From Tubiluchus corallicola (taxonomy: Eukaryota > Priapulida > Priapulimorpha > Priapulimorphida > Tubiluchidae): a stretch of 64,000 nt of DNA. Numbering within the stretch: the first letter of the stretch is position 1; every line of letters starts with the position of its first letter. Made by a program: the position numbers and the translations under genes. The notes under the pieces are model-generated. The model did no database searches. It saw only the letters and a list, made by a program, of their open reading frames with translations, and was not told where the DNA came from. Shown one piece after another: positions 11,307-24,421 of this stretch. The stretch lies in NCBI GenBank assembly GCA_030141605.1, contig JAQGDQ010000021.1:124001-188000 (forward strand), written 5' to 3'.

Positions 11307-14300
11307 AGCTTTCCATATTCATGATGCTTAATTCCACATTCATAACCAAAGCAGCAACTTTAGGATCATAGTTATGAATTTTCATGAATGCATTCTTGCA
11401 GGCACCAATCAAAGTAATTTATACGTTAAAAGCAACTAAAATCACAAACATGGGCAGATCATTAATCAAATTTGCTTCTGCGACCTTACAAGTGCCACAC
11501 GTGACTTCATTCTAGATGCTACATCTATAAGCACCTTTTTCGGAACCTACACACCCCACCTAAAAGAAGCCTGTCGCTTACCTACACCCCTGGTCATTAG
11601 TATTAAGATCATGTAGGGCTGTGGTAGTTTTAAAAAGGATCAATTCCGGGAAACATGTAAGAAAACAATAACGGTTTCATTAGAGGCATTAACAGCGAAG
11701 TACTCGACCATTAGTCTCTGACAAAATTACAGTTCGCCGACAGAATACAGATCTTCCATCATGCGGCCAGAATAGCAAATACCGATCTTGCGAAACAGTT
11801 AAGGGTAAATAGGAAAAAATAAAGGCGGGACTCAAATATCTTATGCCTGTGAGGTAAAGAGAAGGTCCAACTGTGAAACAAAGTGCGGCAGATTCCCAAA
11901 TTTATAAGAAAAAGAAACGATGGCGAAACTTGAAAGGGTGCATCTTGCGGGCCTCACAGTGTGTGATTAGAATAGACATGATGACTTAAAGTAAGGACAG
12001 GAACCATCCTTCCTATGGTTTTCATACCAATGAGACAAACAAACAACGATGAAGGGTAGCATTATGCAAAGCGAGAAAGATAAACAAAGCAAACCCACAC
12101 TGACGGACATAACGCTGAGTCTAGACACGTGGGACAGGAGAAATGGGGGTGAGAAGTGAAAAACACAGCTACGACGTTTATCGACGAATTGCTACCAAAA
12201 TGACTGAACACTGGACAACCATTTCATGTAGCATGACACACGGTACTGTATTTAGCAAACGATGTGTCTACAATCAATTCTGTGATTTCACAATTCAAAT
12301 CTCGAGAATGGCAAGACCGATGTTGCACCTCCCTTCACTCTTTACAGAGTCACAAAATTTTTTGGACGTCAAAGCTTGGTTAATCTGACGCACCCACGAT
12401 TTGTCGCGAACGCAAAAGTTAGTAAAAGTCGATGTGTCAGTGCTCATAGCATAACGCAGAAGGATAAGGACAAAAAAGGAAAAGTGGCATTACGTGAAAC
12501 CGTTGAAATGATGTGACTAAAAAAGTGTTACTACATGAAGTCAGTAAAGGTAAAGAGATAAGAGGCACATAATAATAAGGCGGCCATCTTGTGAAACCCT
12601 AAAGTAAACGAAGAGGACCTGAAAAGTGGTAAGTAAACATGTGAAAGCTACAAGTTCATGACGATGAAGCCACAAGAATGATGAATCCTCATCGGATGCT
12701 GCAGATGCATATATATAGCGCTTGATTAATGCTACGCAATGAAGACAAATAAGACAAAAATGAGAGAAGTTTAATAAAAAATGTGAATTTGTGATGAAAT
12801 AAAAGGATTTGCGTGGACAAAAGGAGACACAACAAGAAACAGGTGACAATGCAAGTTTGAGCGTTAAAAAAATCTTGAATCTTTAAAGACCACAGTAAAT
12901 AAGTAACAGTGACAAGTTGTCCAGACGTCAGCGTCATTCAACATCCGAGATCGCGGCCACCATCATCACTACTACCTGGTGTACATACTATACTATCTTA
13001 GTGACCCTCATCACCAGATTGTCACCGTTTCAAAATTGTCATCAGCGCTTTGTTGCTGTGCGCTTATTAATTTTCTTTGTAAAAGGACATTAAAGATGTA
13101 CAAACGCGTCAGTCAAACTAATAACGAAATTCTCTTGTCACTGAACATTCTGAATGATCTTTCAAGTATAACTACACTAGGAGAAAATAGAATTTTTTTG
13201 TGAATTTAAATTATACCACAGAAGAAAAACTAAGTTATGAAATCTATTGGTCTTATCGACGTGAATTAATTATTGAAGGTTTCACTCGAAATGAACTGAA
13301 TGAATGCTTTTGTATTTACTAACTAATTAATTCAAATTGTATATTTTGTATTATTTTTGTATATGTTTCTATCGTTACTATATATATTCACTGAATAATA
13401 AATGACTGTCAAAGAATAAAAAAACTAGTGGTTACAGGTAGTTTTCAAAAATATTAGATAGTTTATTTTTTACTTCACGACATACAACTAAATAACGACT
13501 CCTTGGAATCGATAAGATGTCAAAATATGAGGCAAATCATTTTACTGTTCACAATCAATAAAGACAATTATGCCGCATAACTTTTTTCCTCTATATTATC
13601 AACTTCAGTCCTATAAGTGCATACATTCTGGTCTGCTTTCTCTTTGCATTAGACGCATTGAACCTCTCTGTGCCAGCACACGCATGTACCCAGACCAGCC
13701 TCTAAGCGGAGTAACATGCAACTTTGCGTGACTAGACGTTGTTATTACAAAGTAAATTTTGATTTAGTCGCGTATGAGGTCTGCCCACTTGCGTGACACA
13801 GGAAACTTAGCCGAAGCATAATCGGCGTGTAGAAAAACCTGCCTCTTGGGAAAGCCTGAAAGGCACAAACCTGTTGAAGAAATTGATGAGACACAGAGGA
13901 CATCCGCTGAGAGTAAACCATTCATACAGTTACCATTATTTATTTTCCGGGAATACAATAGCATCCCCGCACGTTTTCCATTTTGAGGCTGGTTCACACA
14001 CTTTTTTATGCATATCCGGCATGCCATTATGGCAACCGAGTATATTTCCTTTCAAAGAGAGTACTTCACACATGCTATGGTGTTCTGATAAGGTAGAGTC
14101 TTTTCCATTAAAGGATTCGACGTTAAAAGGTAAGTGGCGACGGTTCATAAACCACAAATTCGTAAAAACCACGTATTAAATGACTTTCTAAACGATGCCC
14201 AATCTGTGACACTTTCTGCTCCAACCTAAGCAATTGTTAGGACACGTTCACACATACACGGTGGCGGCGATTTAGCGAACTAACTACTTTTTCGATAAAA

Positions 14301-17300
14301 AGTTCTGACACTTGAGATTCTAATAAATAAACACATCTATTGATTTCACCAACATATGTACTTTTTGCAAATACGCAGCCATGTTGTCACGTAGCTGAAT
14401 GTGACCTTGGTTGCTATCTGATACTGACCGTCAAGATTAACTTGAACATTTTATAATAAACTTGATAGCATAACTGAAGCCGGTAATTGCTTTTATAAAA
14501 TTTCATTCTGTCGTTTAACTGGTTCACATGACGAGGAAGTCAAACTGATTGTAATTTCAGTCGTATCGCGTTTCGTTTGTAACTAATTACCATTAGCCAT
14601 GTTTAAGGCCAGTAGTTTGTATTGTGCTGAATAACTAAAGAAGCTTTCGAATTTGACAGATTATTAAATCGCTATTCCAAGTTAAATATAGACTTTATAT
14701 CTGGTTTTAATCGATATGTTCTGTAAGCAAAGCATGTTGCTGCTTGGGGCGAAATAGTTACACTGAAATAGCCATGACTACAATGAGTTTCTGTTGTAGT
14801 TGCTTTGCACCACCATAGCAACTATGAACGCAGTATGCATATCAACAGACGATTTTAATACCTTTGATATGTTTATACATGTATGTAGGGCAATGCACAC
14901 CTAGCTGTTACATGTAATAATAAAATTTAACACTAATCTCCTTTTACAGTTTACACGTATGCTTTCACGAAAAATTGTACCAATCATTGGCCTTGTGAAG
15001 TTACAGAAAGTATAGCATTTATTTTGAAGAAGTAAAACAGAAAAAAACTAGATGCGTATGATACCATGACTGAATGTGATTATAATAATCAGAGCAGTCG
15101 CATATATTATAATATATATTTGCAACAGTCTAAAAAGTTTACAAAACCATCAATAAATCACACACACACTAACATAAGCAATTAAACATCAGCGCTGTGA
15201 TAAGCCGGGGCGCGCTTTTTCATCACATGATCAAAGGCTTTACAACGTTTTTAATCGCATTCTTGTAATTTAATGTAAAATCTGTTCCGAAATTTATAGC
15301 AGCTGGTTGCTATGTATTGTAACTAACTGGAGAAAGCTGACTCGGACTGCTTAATGGGGAATATAAATTTCAGTTGGTATTATTCACTTCACAGCTGTTA
15401 CAGCCTAATAATAGGTTAGATGAATGCATTGCGTACCTTGATCTGATGTATTATTATAAGAGTCATTATACAATACACGCCAGGTGCCTGAATAAAAAAG
15501 AGACTACGTGTACGTGAGAAATAGTCATAATCGTCCAACTCAAATCTGGTGTGATAAGCGACATTATGGGGGCCAAACTTGAGTCAACATCAAAGCATTA
15601 TGTTACTGATCAGTTAAGCCAAGACCAGGGCCAAAACAGAAAAGCTTTGTTCACGTCAAACAAATTCTCCAACTCGCAGTTCAACAGTTCAGGTCGAGCT
15701 GCGCGAGAGAAAGTAATCCGCCGGTTGAAATTCCGCTCACGTCACTGCTGTCGAGCGGCAAGAAAAGTATAGCCAACGATTCTAGCGCTCAGTCATGCGA
15801 CTATTACCGCTGTGATGAAAGAATGAAACGTGAGGGGAAATATTCAACAGACTCGGGGCAGAGGAGGCTCAATAAACCTGCTTCTGCGAATATTTGCGAC
15901 TGTTTATGATTCGTCAGTGACACACACCACGTACAAATGGCGCAAATGTCAGAAGAAGGCATAGGAACTAGAAAGGTAGCCTAGGTTACAATGCAGACCA
16001 TCTAGAAAAAACAAAGAAAATTTTTGAACTGCTTCTTTTAGAAACAACAATAACCGAAATTATGGTAAAAGATTTATTAGAAGGAAGTTGTGCTTTTCAT
16101 CAACGTACTTTAATAACACATGACCAATGAAGTTAATGGGTGTGGCTTCGCAAGAATGCGCGATCGTGACATCCGCCCACCTTTGCCAGCTCACCCACCG
16201 TTGCGCTCTCAAGTAAACACCATCCATCCTCCGCGAAACGTGACTAAGACGTAATGAAAAGATTTTGCAGCAGTAGCAGCATTCCTCGCTTCCCTGGCAG
16301 CCTAGCTACCGGTCTCTATAATCACAATTCTACTCGTAGGTGGTGCTTGCTAGGCACGTACGCTATGCGCAGCGCGTTTCATGTGAAATTGTTATTGATG
16401 TTTGAAGAAATCGTAATAAGTTGCGTGCCGAATGTTATTACTAAGAATCGTGAACTTCAGCTTCAACATAACAACACGTATAAATGTACACTGATGGTTT
16501 CGTACAATTTATTGCTCCACACAAGTCATCTAGCACTTGGGTATGAAGAATCATTGTTTAGCGAGAAAACTTCTAAGCACTATACTGGTATCATCAACCT
16601 ACAGACTGAAAAGAATTCTAGTCGGGTTTTACCTTTTAAGAAAATTATGCAGAATTTTAAGCATTGGCATAATTTTCAAGTCACTTTATGCCATAGGTCA
16701 AACCTCTTTCAATTTTTCTCAAATTTGAGTGTCAAAAAGCCTCCAACTCATAAGTCTAAAATTGTTTCATAATGACAGATCTCAAAAGACAAACCAGTTT
16801 TATTATTTTACTGCATTTTTTGTAGAAAAAAACTGCAGAAAATAAGATTTTGGTTTATACCACAAGGCTAAGAGTAATTACTGATTAGCCACCAAAACGA
16901 TGGCATGCATCCATGCGAAAACCAAAATTGGGCGAGTGTACTTTGAGGCTACTATAAATATACTACACATAAATTGGCTAACTGAAGAACCTATCTTTGG
17001 TGCTTATGCTACAACAGCACTGGTTCCTAAACTAGCAGAAAGACCTGTTGCCATACATCTAATACATAGAAGAAACAGTAAAAGTGTGGCTTGGAAGGTA
17101 ATTTTACTTTTTCTCTATTTTTAACCATCTCTCCTCGAATTATTAGATTTGATAATAATATATAATATTTTAGATCACTAGCACACCTAGAGAAATGAAC
17201 ACTTTTCTTATCACTGGCAAAATACATATACATGTATTAACATGGCCATATTAGAAAATTCAGTATTTGAATTCTTTTCATGAAATATAGATGGCACCAC

Positions 17301-17770
17301 TAACATAGTTATGAATTAAAAACTGCGTAAGCGTAGATAAACTTGATGCAAACGACAAACATCTAAAACATTGTGCCGATTTTCATCAATTACACCTGAC
17401 ACTATCAGCACGCATTTCAATCACAACTGTGCACAAAATATAGCATTTGTGTAGCACAGTCAACAGTTTTGTCAAGAATGCTGTACACCACAAAATTTAA
17501 AGTATCAAAGTGAAAATTAGTCTACTGTATTTAAAATAAACTCAGTCACCCGGGAAAAAGTTACTGCACAGAGGCAAACATGTTTATCAGTTAAGGTACA
17601 ACAAAAGTCTAGATTGGCCATCGCAAGTACCATTATTGCAGCAAGATGACAAAGTCCAGGGAAAATGAGTGTAAATCTCCGCAAGGTGAACATTTGTGTC
17701 TTTAAGCTTCGATTGATTTTTTAATCTTAGTTAATAACTGATCTTACGCAGAGATGAATCAACAGTGTTT
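11305..17770. other. Gene-poor spacer
   Basis: Reading frames up to 172 codons occur here but have no recognisable motifs and biased, non-protein-like composition. The region 15550-15900 is somewhat richer in GC. A plus-strand frame at 16900-17103 followed by AAG|GTAATT has fairly protein-like composition and is noted separately. The 3' end of the small gene to the right (exon at 17771) could extend into this stretch. Confidence 0.4.
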
Positions 17771-20700
17771 TCAAAATGTACATGACAACAGTGCAAACCC
17801 ACACATGTCATTTTGGACACTACAAAAAATACATAAATATCACCACTTATGAGTATTTGTTTATTAAGTACTTTAAATTTATGCTGTTAGTTTACAAAGA
17901 TCATTTGTCATTTTTAAAAATGGGGTATATGGCTGGGGTAATAACAAAAGTTTACAGCAAAAATTTGAATGAAGGTCAAAATAGGGTTTGCCCTTCACAG
18001 TAAAAGTAAATGAAAACTTACCAATCTTTATGGTTGGAGATACCTTCCTGAAAAAACAAACAAACTAGTTTCTCAGAAATCTGATGTTTCAATGAATATT
18101 TGTTACTGCTAATTTGCATAACTGCACATGTTGCATAGGCATGTGTGTAGTCATAATTTTGATAAAAAAGTTGCTAATTCACATACCAAAATTCTGTTCT
18201 AGAAATATAAATGTAAATTTTCACAACAACATTTATTAGCAAAAATTATATTGCTGCTGGAGTTTAAATATTACTGTTGTCAACATGTTAAAAATGATAT
18301 GTCAGGAAAACTGTCAGCTGTTTAGTGTATGTAACTAAACTAATTTTTTCCATTTTTCACTTATAAATGACGTGCCCTAGCAACATTCTGCAGTGTTTTT
18401 CTCTGCATTACTCTGGGGTCAAGAGCCGTGGCTTTTCAAAACACGGGCCCAAGCTTTGCATAGATACTGTATTATTACTTAAATGGGCTGCAATAGACTT
18501 TATAGATTATACCTTGCTAAAAACACTACAATGTTTAATTTCATTCAGTAGATGAATGAAATGCAGCAGATGTCCAGCAGACAATGTAGAATGCGAAACT
18601 TACAGTGGCAGAAGTCTTTGTAAGCAACCCATTAAAAGTCATAATGTACCTGTTTGCATCACTCTTTTTAAAAGGTTTGTTTCAGTAGCGTTGCCAGTAC
18701 AGTACTTGCCATTGGCTAGATTTCTGTTGTGAAATTTCCACTGTCGCACGTGATCTTGCAGCTCAACTCCCCAAAGCACGGCAAATGAAGCTAGTTTACT
18801 AGCGCTCAATAAGTTTTTTAAGTAAATTTGTATAAGTTCAGTGAACTTAGACTCTTAACTTTCTTGTGCCTCTTGAGTGCAGTTAATTGGTTGGTCGACT
18901 GGTCAAGTCTTAGCACTGGTCAACTTGGGGTGCAAAGCACGTGCTTGTGACCACCCAGCTAATTAATCCTAATTAACACAAAGGAAACAAGCTGACTACA
19001 AGCAAAATGAAGGAGAAATAGCAAATTATTTACTGGATGGCTCAATCATGTTTATGACAAAAAACAATTCTAAATACTTGAATAATTTACCTGTAAGTGT
19101 TCCAGCCCTGAGAGCTGTCTAAGTTCTGTTATTCTTTCTAGAATTTCATTCACTTTATCTTCAAGAGCAGCAGAAGCCTAAAAAATTACATATTAGAAAC
19201 ACTCACAACTATTTATATACACAAAAAACTTTATCTGTTGTCATATTGTGATGTTTTATAGAAATTTTAACTAAATTCCATGCAAACTCAATTTTGTGTA
19301 ACAGGTGCTGTTACTGCATGAAATTATACTAAAAATGAAAAAAAAATTATGTGATGCATCAAGTTCCAGCTTTAGAAAATGCAAAATCTGACAGAGAGGT
19401 CACAATAGGTTTAAACAATAGGCAAAAAATTACTTTATTAAAACCTGTAATAGCTTTTTTAAAGGAATGCAAAACACAGTTGAATTACTAGTTCTTTTTA
19501 ACAGCGTAATACATAGCAATAAAGTTTGTCCATGTTATCATGTGTAAATTATTCTTTAGAACAACATCTATGCAATTTCTTATATTCAATTCGTCAGAAC
19601 ACCATATAAAATTTTAGTGCAACCAACATTCACAACCGAAATTCTTTGCAATGTTGATAAACACTTTTACCATAGATTTTTTTAATATTGGTCTACCCTT
19701 TGCATGTCAGTTAATGCTGACTTTCATTGTTACTGAATTTTCGATGTTAATAGATGTGCTGAACCTATTATGTGTTCGAATAAATAATACAGATGAAAAT
19801 TGACAACATATAAGCAAACATGCCCTTTCAAGATTTATTTAAGTAATATTTTGCATATGTTCAAATTTTAATGTCACTCAAATCTCAGACTCATGTCTAA
19901 AAATTACTTGAATTTTTAACCATCAACTTTTAACGTAAAAAGTCCTGCAGTGATTTAGTCACTATACTCATATATGCTCTTTAATTTTTCGATATAATTA
20001 AAATTAATGAAAATATTTTACTTTTTTCATGTTGAGTTTTTTATGCTTCAATGCTTTCATGCATGCTGGTTTCATTATCAATAAATAATTGATATTTTTG
20101 TTGCATTTTTACACCCCAATTCTGATTTCTGAAGTACTTTGTTCAGAATGAATGCATAATAACACAAATATGTTCTTTACCTAGACATTGCTTAGGTACT
20201 AGAGTATTGTATTCAATCATTTACGACATGTTTTCACTGCTATTCATGTTAGCGTCACTGTTGCAACTGCAGCCCGTAAACAAGTTAAGACATCATAAAT
20301 AAATGTGTGAAAAAGAAAGAAAAATGCTCTAAAGTTATCAAAAAGTGATTAGACCAGATTAGATTAGATAAAGGTACATAAGTTCTGTTTCTGTCATGAG
20401 TATGAATATATGTGTATAAATATCACTTTCTCACATTCCCCTAAACAATAGGCAGCGTCTAATCTTCGATGTGATTTTACAAAAAAAAATCGTAATACAA
20501 ACTGGAGGAATATCAGACTCGTCCCTATTGATATTGCTTTTTTCTTTCCCCTTCAATGCTTCCATCATTATATTATTATCGTCCATTGGTATTTGTGCAT
20601 TAAGTTCCTCTCTAGTAAGACTGTCCTTAGCACATCTAAAATAAAGTATATATTTATATAGTTAGTACAATGCAAATTACAATTATTTTAGTATACTAAC

Positions 20701-21445
20701 AGTCGAACTTTGTAAAAAAAATGAATGCATATGTCAGTTGAGATAAACTCATTTAATGCTGTTTATTTAAATTGTATATGAACCTAAAAGAGTGTTGTTA
20801 ACAATCAATTTCAAGAACAGCACAGTCACAAAACTGGGAACAACACTGTCATTGTGTTGTCATTTTTGCTGGCCTTTTATGTTATCATCACTTATGAAAG
20901 TAACTATTATTAATAGTCTACGACAGTATGTACATTTAATTTGATTAAAAATCAAATTGCTGATAAGTATGAAAATCTGTTAAAGTTTACGCACCGCTTT
21001 GCAAATTCATTCAACAATATTCTTTCTTTCGCATTCAGGTTATGTCGCACAACTTTCATACCTAAAAAAATTTTCACAGTAATTAATCAATTCAATAATA
21101 AGTTATAAAAACTTGAATTAATCCACTGTGACAATCATCCAGTTTCTTACCAAGATTGAAAACACCACAGCAACAGTTAATAACTGTCTTTGAGTAAATT
21201 GAGTTTACAGCTTTAAGGAAACAAGTCTCCCATAGAAGTAAAAACTTTAGCTTAAATATTATACCACTGTCAAGAAGACTGGCCTCTGCATTCTGAGTGA
21301 GCGAATCTCCACTACTGAAACTGGAAAGAAAACTTTCTGAATCAACTTCAACAAGAAGATCTCGTGGAACCTTCACATTGACAGCTTTTGATACGTCAAA
21401 GCTTTGTGGCGATGATTTACCTGCACCGGAAGCCATTAAACACAT
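17771..21445 (-). CDS. Small multi-exon protein of unknown function, coiled-coil-like
   Basis: Unrecognised protein assembled from spliced exons: 21445-21265, 21061-20995, 20635-20503, 19177-19091, 18047-18022 and, tentatively, 17819-17771. Each junction has GT...AG borders and the phases are consistent, giving about 180 residues. The first in-frame ATG is at 21445; a second ATG lies three codons later, and TTTCGTAG just upstream looks like an acceptor, so a 5' UTR intron is likely. Residues about 55-85 are basic (MKVVRHNLNAKERILLNEFA), and exon 4 encodes an amphipathic heptad-like helix (ALEDKVNEILERITELRQL). No signal peptide or membrane segment is seen. The last exon rests only on a good acceptor (ATTTTTTGTAG) and a frame to TGA, and could be wrong. 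It lies head-to-tail about 3 kb downstream of the UNC13D-like gene. Confidence 0.6.
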
Positions 21446-22620
21446 TTCTACGAAATGAATAGCATAAAATTAGTGTATGTTTAATTTTTAATTTTAACAT
21501 TGACAGAAAGGCTTACAATGCCAATTAATGTGCATGAAACAATGAATGTCATTCTGATCAGCTGGTTTACATTAATATCATCACTTAGTATTCTATTATG
21601 TCATCTTCAAGATAAATAAAATTAACAGTAATCTGCACCTAACTGCAGTTGAATATAGGTTACCCTATATTACAGACCCATACTGTACCAACACAAATTT
21701 AGGAAATGCAGACAAAACCAAGATGGTTTACGATGCATATCTGTATATATATATATATTCAAACCTTAATAAGCCTGGAATGTAATGCACCTTCTTTATT
21801 TTATATTGTAGCAGTTTCTCATTTAGTACTAGATCAAATGCAAGCAGCCTAGTTCTGTTAAGCTGGTTTTGTCACACCAGAAAAAATTAAAAGCATATGT
21901 CAAAATTGAGATGCTGGAGAAAATTAGTTAAAACTATAGTAAATTATATAGTAGACTTACGATGGTGTCAATAGGACTGTCTTATTATGCATGAACTCCA
22001 CTCATTGCTTCTTCCAAGAAAATATATATTGCCATGCTTTATCTACACATTGTTCTCCTATTCCCTACCTACAAGAATTAAGTATTTCTCCATTAGGATC
22101 ATTTTTGCTTGGTCAGTTGTATTTACTCTAATTTAATTTATTTATTTGTACATCTGATTGTAGGTTTTTATGAAAATGAAGCTCAAACAAAAAATCACAT
22201 ACATGTACATATCATTTGGTTTTGGTCACACTATGCACCTTGCAGTCTATTTACCTCAACTTATGCAATAGAGATAGGTGTAAGTTGTAGCCATGTAACC
22301 TAGTCCAACTAATTAAATGTTGTTGAGTAGGCCTACAATGTTGTCTAATTGGAATTTTATAAGGCTATTTCCTTTGTCTCAATATCAAAACTTGCTTAAA
22401 TGGTAATTAACAGAAGAAAAAAATCCAACAATTTTATTTATAAATATTTCAATTTAAGATACGCTTCAAAAAAACTTTTTTGCTATTAGTATAAATTAGG
22501 TTGGAAATACAGTGTATTTTGAAGTGCAGGAAAATGCCCTTTATCGACCCTGCTGCAGAATCTTAACTTGATTATATGAACATCGTTATTATCTAAATTT
22601 TAATAGTAATAATCCTTCAC

Positions 22621-22765
22621 CATATAAGGTACTAATAACTTTGCAGATATCGTCAAAATTCATTGGCATAACTGTCATTAGCTATATAAGGTACTAAAGA
22701 ATACCTTAGATGCTGATCATACACACATCATCAAAATTACTTAGCATAACTATGGTAACACCAAC
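22621..22765. repeat. Imperfect two-copy tandem duplication
   Basis: The block beginning ATATAAGGTACTAATAAC and ending near CATAACTGTC is repeated with substitutions and a small insertion as ATATAAGGTACTAAAGAA... to CATAACTATG. Unit length is about 65-75 bases. Confidence 0.6.
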
Positions 22766-22785
22766 CCTGAAGTGCAAACCTTGCA

Positions 22786-22835
22786 CGCCTAGAGGTTAGA
22801 GCATTACCCAAAAAGTGACTGAGTCTGACCTAAAG
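22786..22835 (+). repeat. Possible degenerate tRNA-derived SINE head
   Basis: The string CCTAGAGGTTAGAGCA (22788-22803) is close to a tRNA D-arm / A box, and GAGTCTGACC about 30 bases later is a poor match to a B box (GAGTTCGATCC type). The spacing suits a pol III internal promoter, but no full cloverleaf can be folded, so a SINE remnant is only a possibility. Confidence 0.3.
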
Positions 22836-24421
22836 TGAGGAAGACAAATATTAAGCAAGGTAGTTATTTTGAACCACTTATTACATTAATATAATATTAG
22901 AGCATTCCACCAACTCTTTATCTGCAGTTAATACTAATAGCTCCTTCCGTTCCTAAAACAAGATTTGGTTGTTATTGAACACCTTATCTTAACAATTCAA
23001 GTCATTTTGCTTTTCAACGTGTTTTAAGGCGATTCTTACTAGTGTTTCAGTCGGTAATCTGAAGCGATGTCCTAACCATCTTAATCTTCGAAGCTTTAGT
23101 TTTGAACTCCGAGGAATTTTACTAGACTTTCATTCTACATTACATGTCTACAATAATTTCTGTATTGTATGGAATTAATGTTTTTCAAGCTAACTAATTC
23201 CAGATCTCTTTTGTGAAATGGAAAAAAATAAACGAGAGTGGCACACTCAATGACAACTATAGGCGTCACTAAACCATTCAATAGCATGTAGAAAAATATA
23301 AACACCAAAGTGCGTAAAGTTTCAAAAGAAAGCAGCTTGCAATATGCACAATCTTCGGAAACGAATAGTGTTCAATAGAGGTTTGCTTCCAAGTCTCTGT
23401 TTAATTTTTTTAAACGAACTTATGCATTTTTATTACAGACAACATGAAAATTGTATACTTTTTTATTATTATTTCATTATTTGTAATGTACACAAGCTCA
23501 AAACACATTATTCTTGCCGACAGATCTCTCAACATCTTGCACAGCATATCATGCTGTTTACTAAAATTATCATTAAACAAACAATCTATCTACAAAAATA
23601 TGGAAAAATAAGAAGGCAATTGCCACTACAACGAGCGAATGGCTAGTCAAACAAGCAACAAGATAACTACACAGTTAACCTAAACCAAATTTGTGTCTAC
23701 TCGTTCTTCTGGAATAGTTACATTTATGAAATTTCATTTTTCATATTTTTTATGAATATATGCATCAAAACTTTGTAAAATTCACAAGCACAATGTTAAC
23801 ATTTCATCTATAAACTTTTAATGCTATATAATACAATTGATTATTAATTAAAAGTTTGACGCCAAACTTGAAACACAAATATAGGAAACGTAAAAAGTTG
23901 GAACAGCCTACATTTAAATCAGAGGCCATTTTTGCTGACAAACAGACACTTCAGACCACTTTATTTCCTAGTGGCCAAGGCAGTCCAAAGTTCACCCTAT
24001 GGCTGGTAAACTAAATATGCAATTTCTTTTCCACTGTTAGATCGTTCACATTAGTATGAATCTCATTACCAAAGACTATCCTCTCTAAGATGAGGTAAAT
24101 TCTGGTTAGCGAAGAGAAATAACTAGAGACAGTCGAACCACCCCACTAGGGATTACTTAAACGGCAGTCACCAATCTCTTTGCCCACCAAGCCCACAGTT
24201 ATTTAAGTTTTGTTTGTCAAAGCACACTGTGGCCACTCAGCTAATCACCTTGCAAATCAAGGATTTAGCAAGCAGCAACTGATACACGAATGCATTATAC
24301 ACGTATACACGAATATATACTGTAATTAATCTGTACAAATAAATACTGCAAATTAATAATAAAATTAAATGCATCTTTTTTCATTTACATCTACAAATAT
24401 CAAATTTAATGATCAGTTGTT

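Larger units (their letters stand above)
21446..24421. other. Intergenic spacer between two minus-strand genes
   Basis: Holds the 3' flank of the UNC13D-like gene and the 5' flank of the small unknown gene. No coding exon is evident. It contains an imperfect tandem duplication (22621-22765) and a tRNA-like segment (22786-22835), listed separately. Confidence 0.5.

Noticed and set aside
16254-16772. 172-codon plus-strand frame
   Set aside because: No motif, no splice context, no Kozak support and unbalanced composition; long frames of this kind occur by chance in 64 kb.
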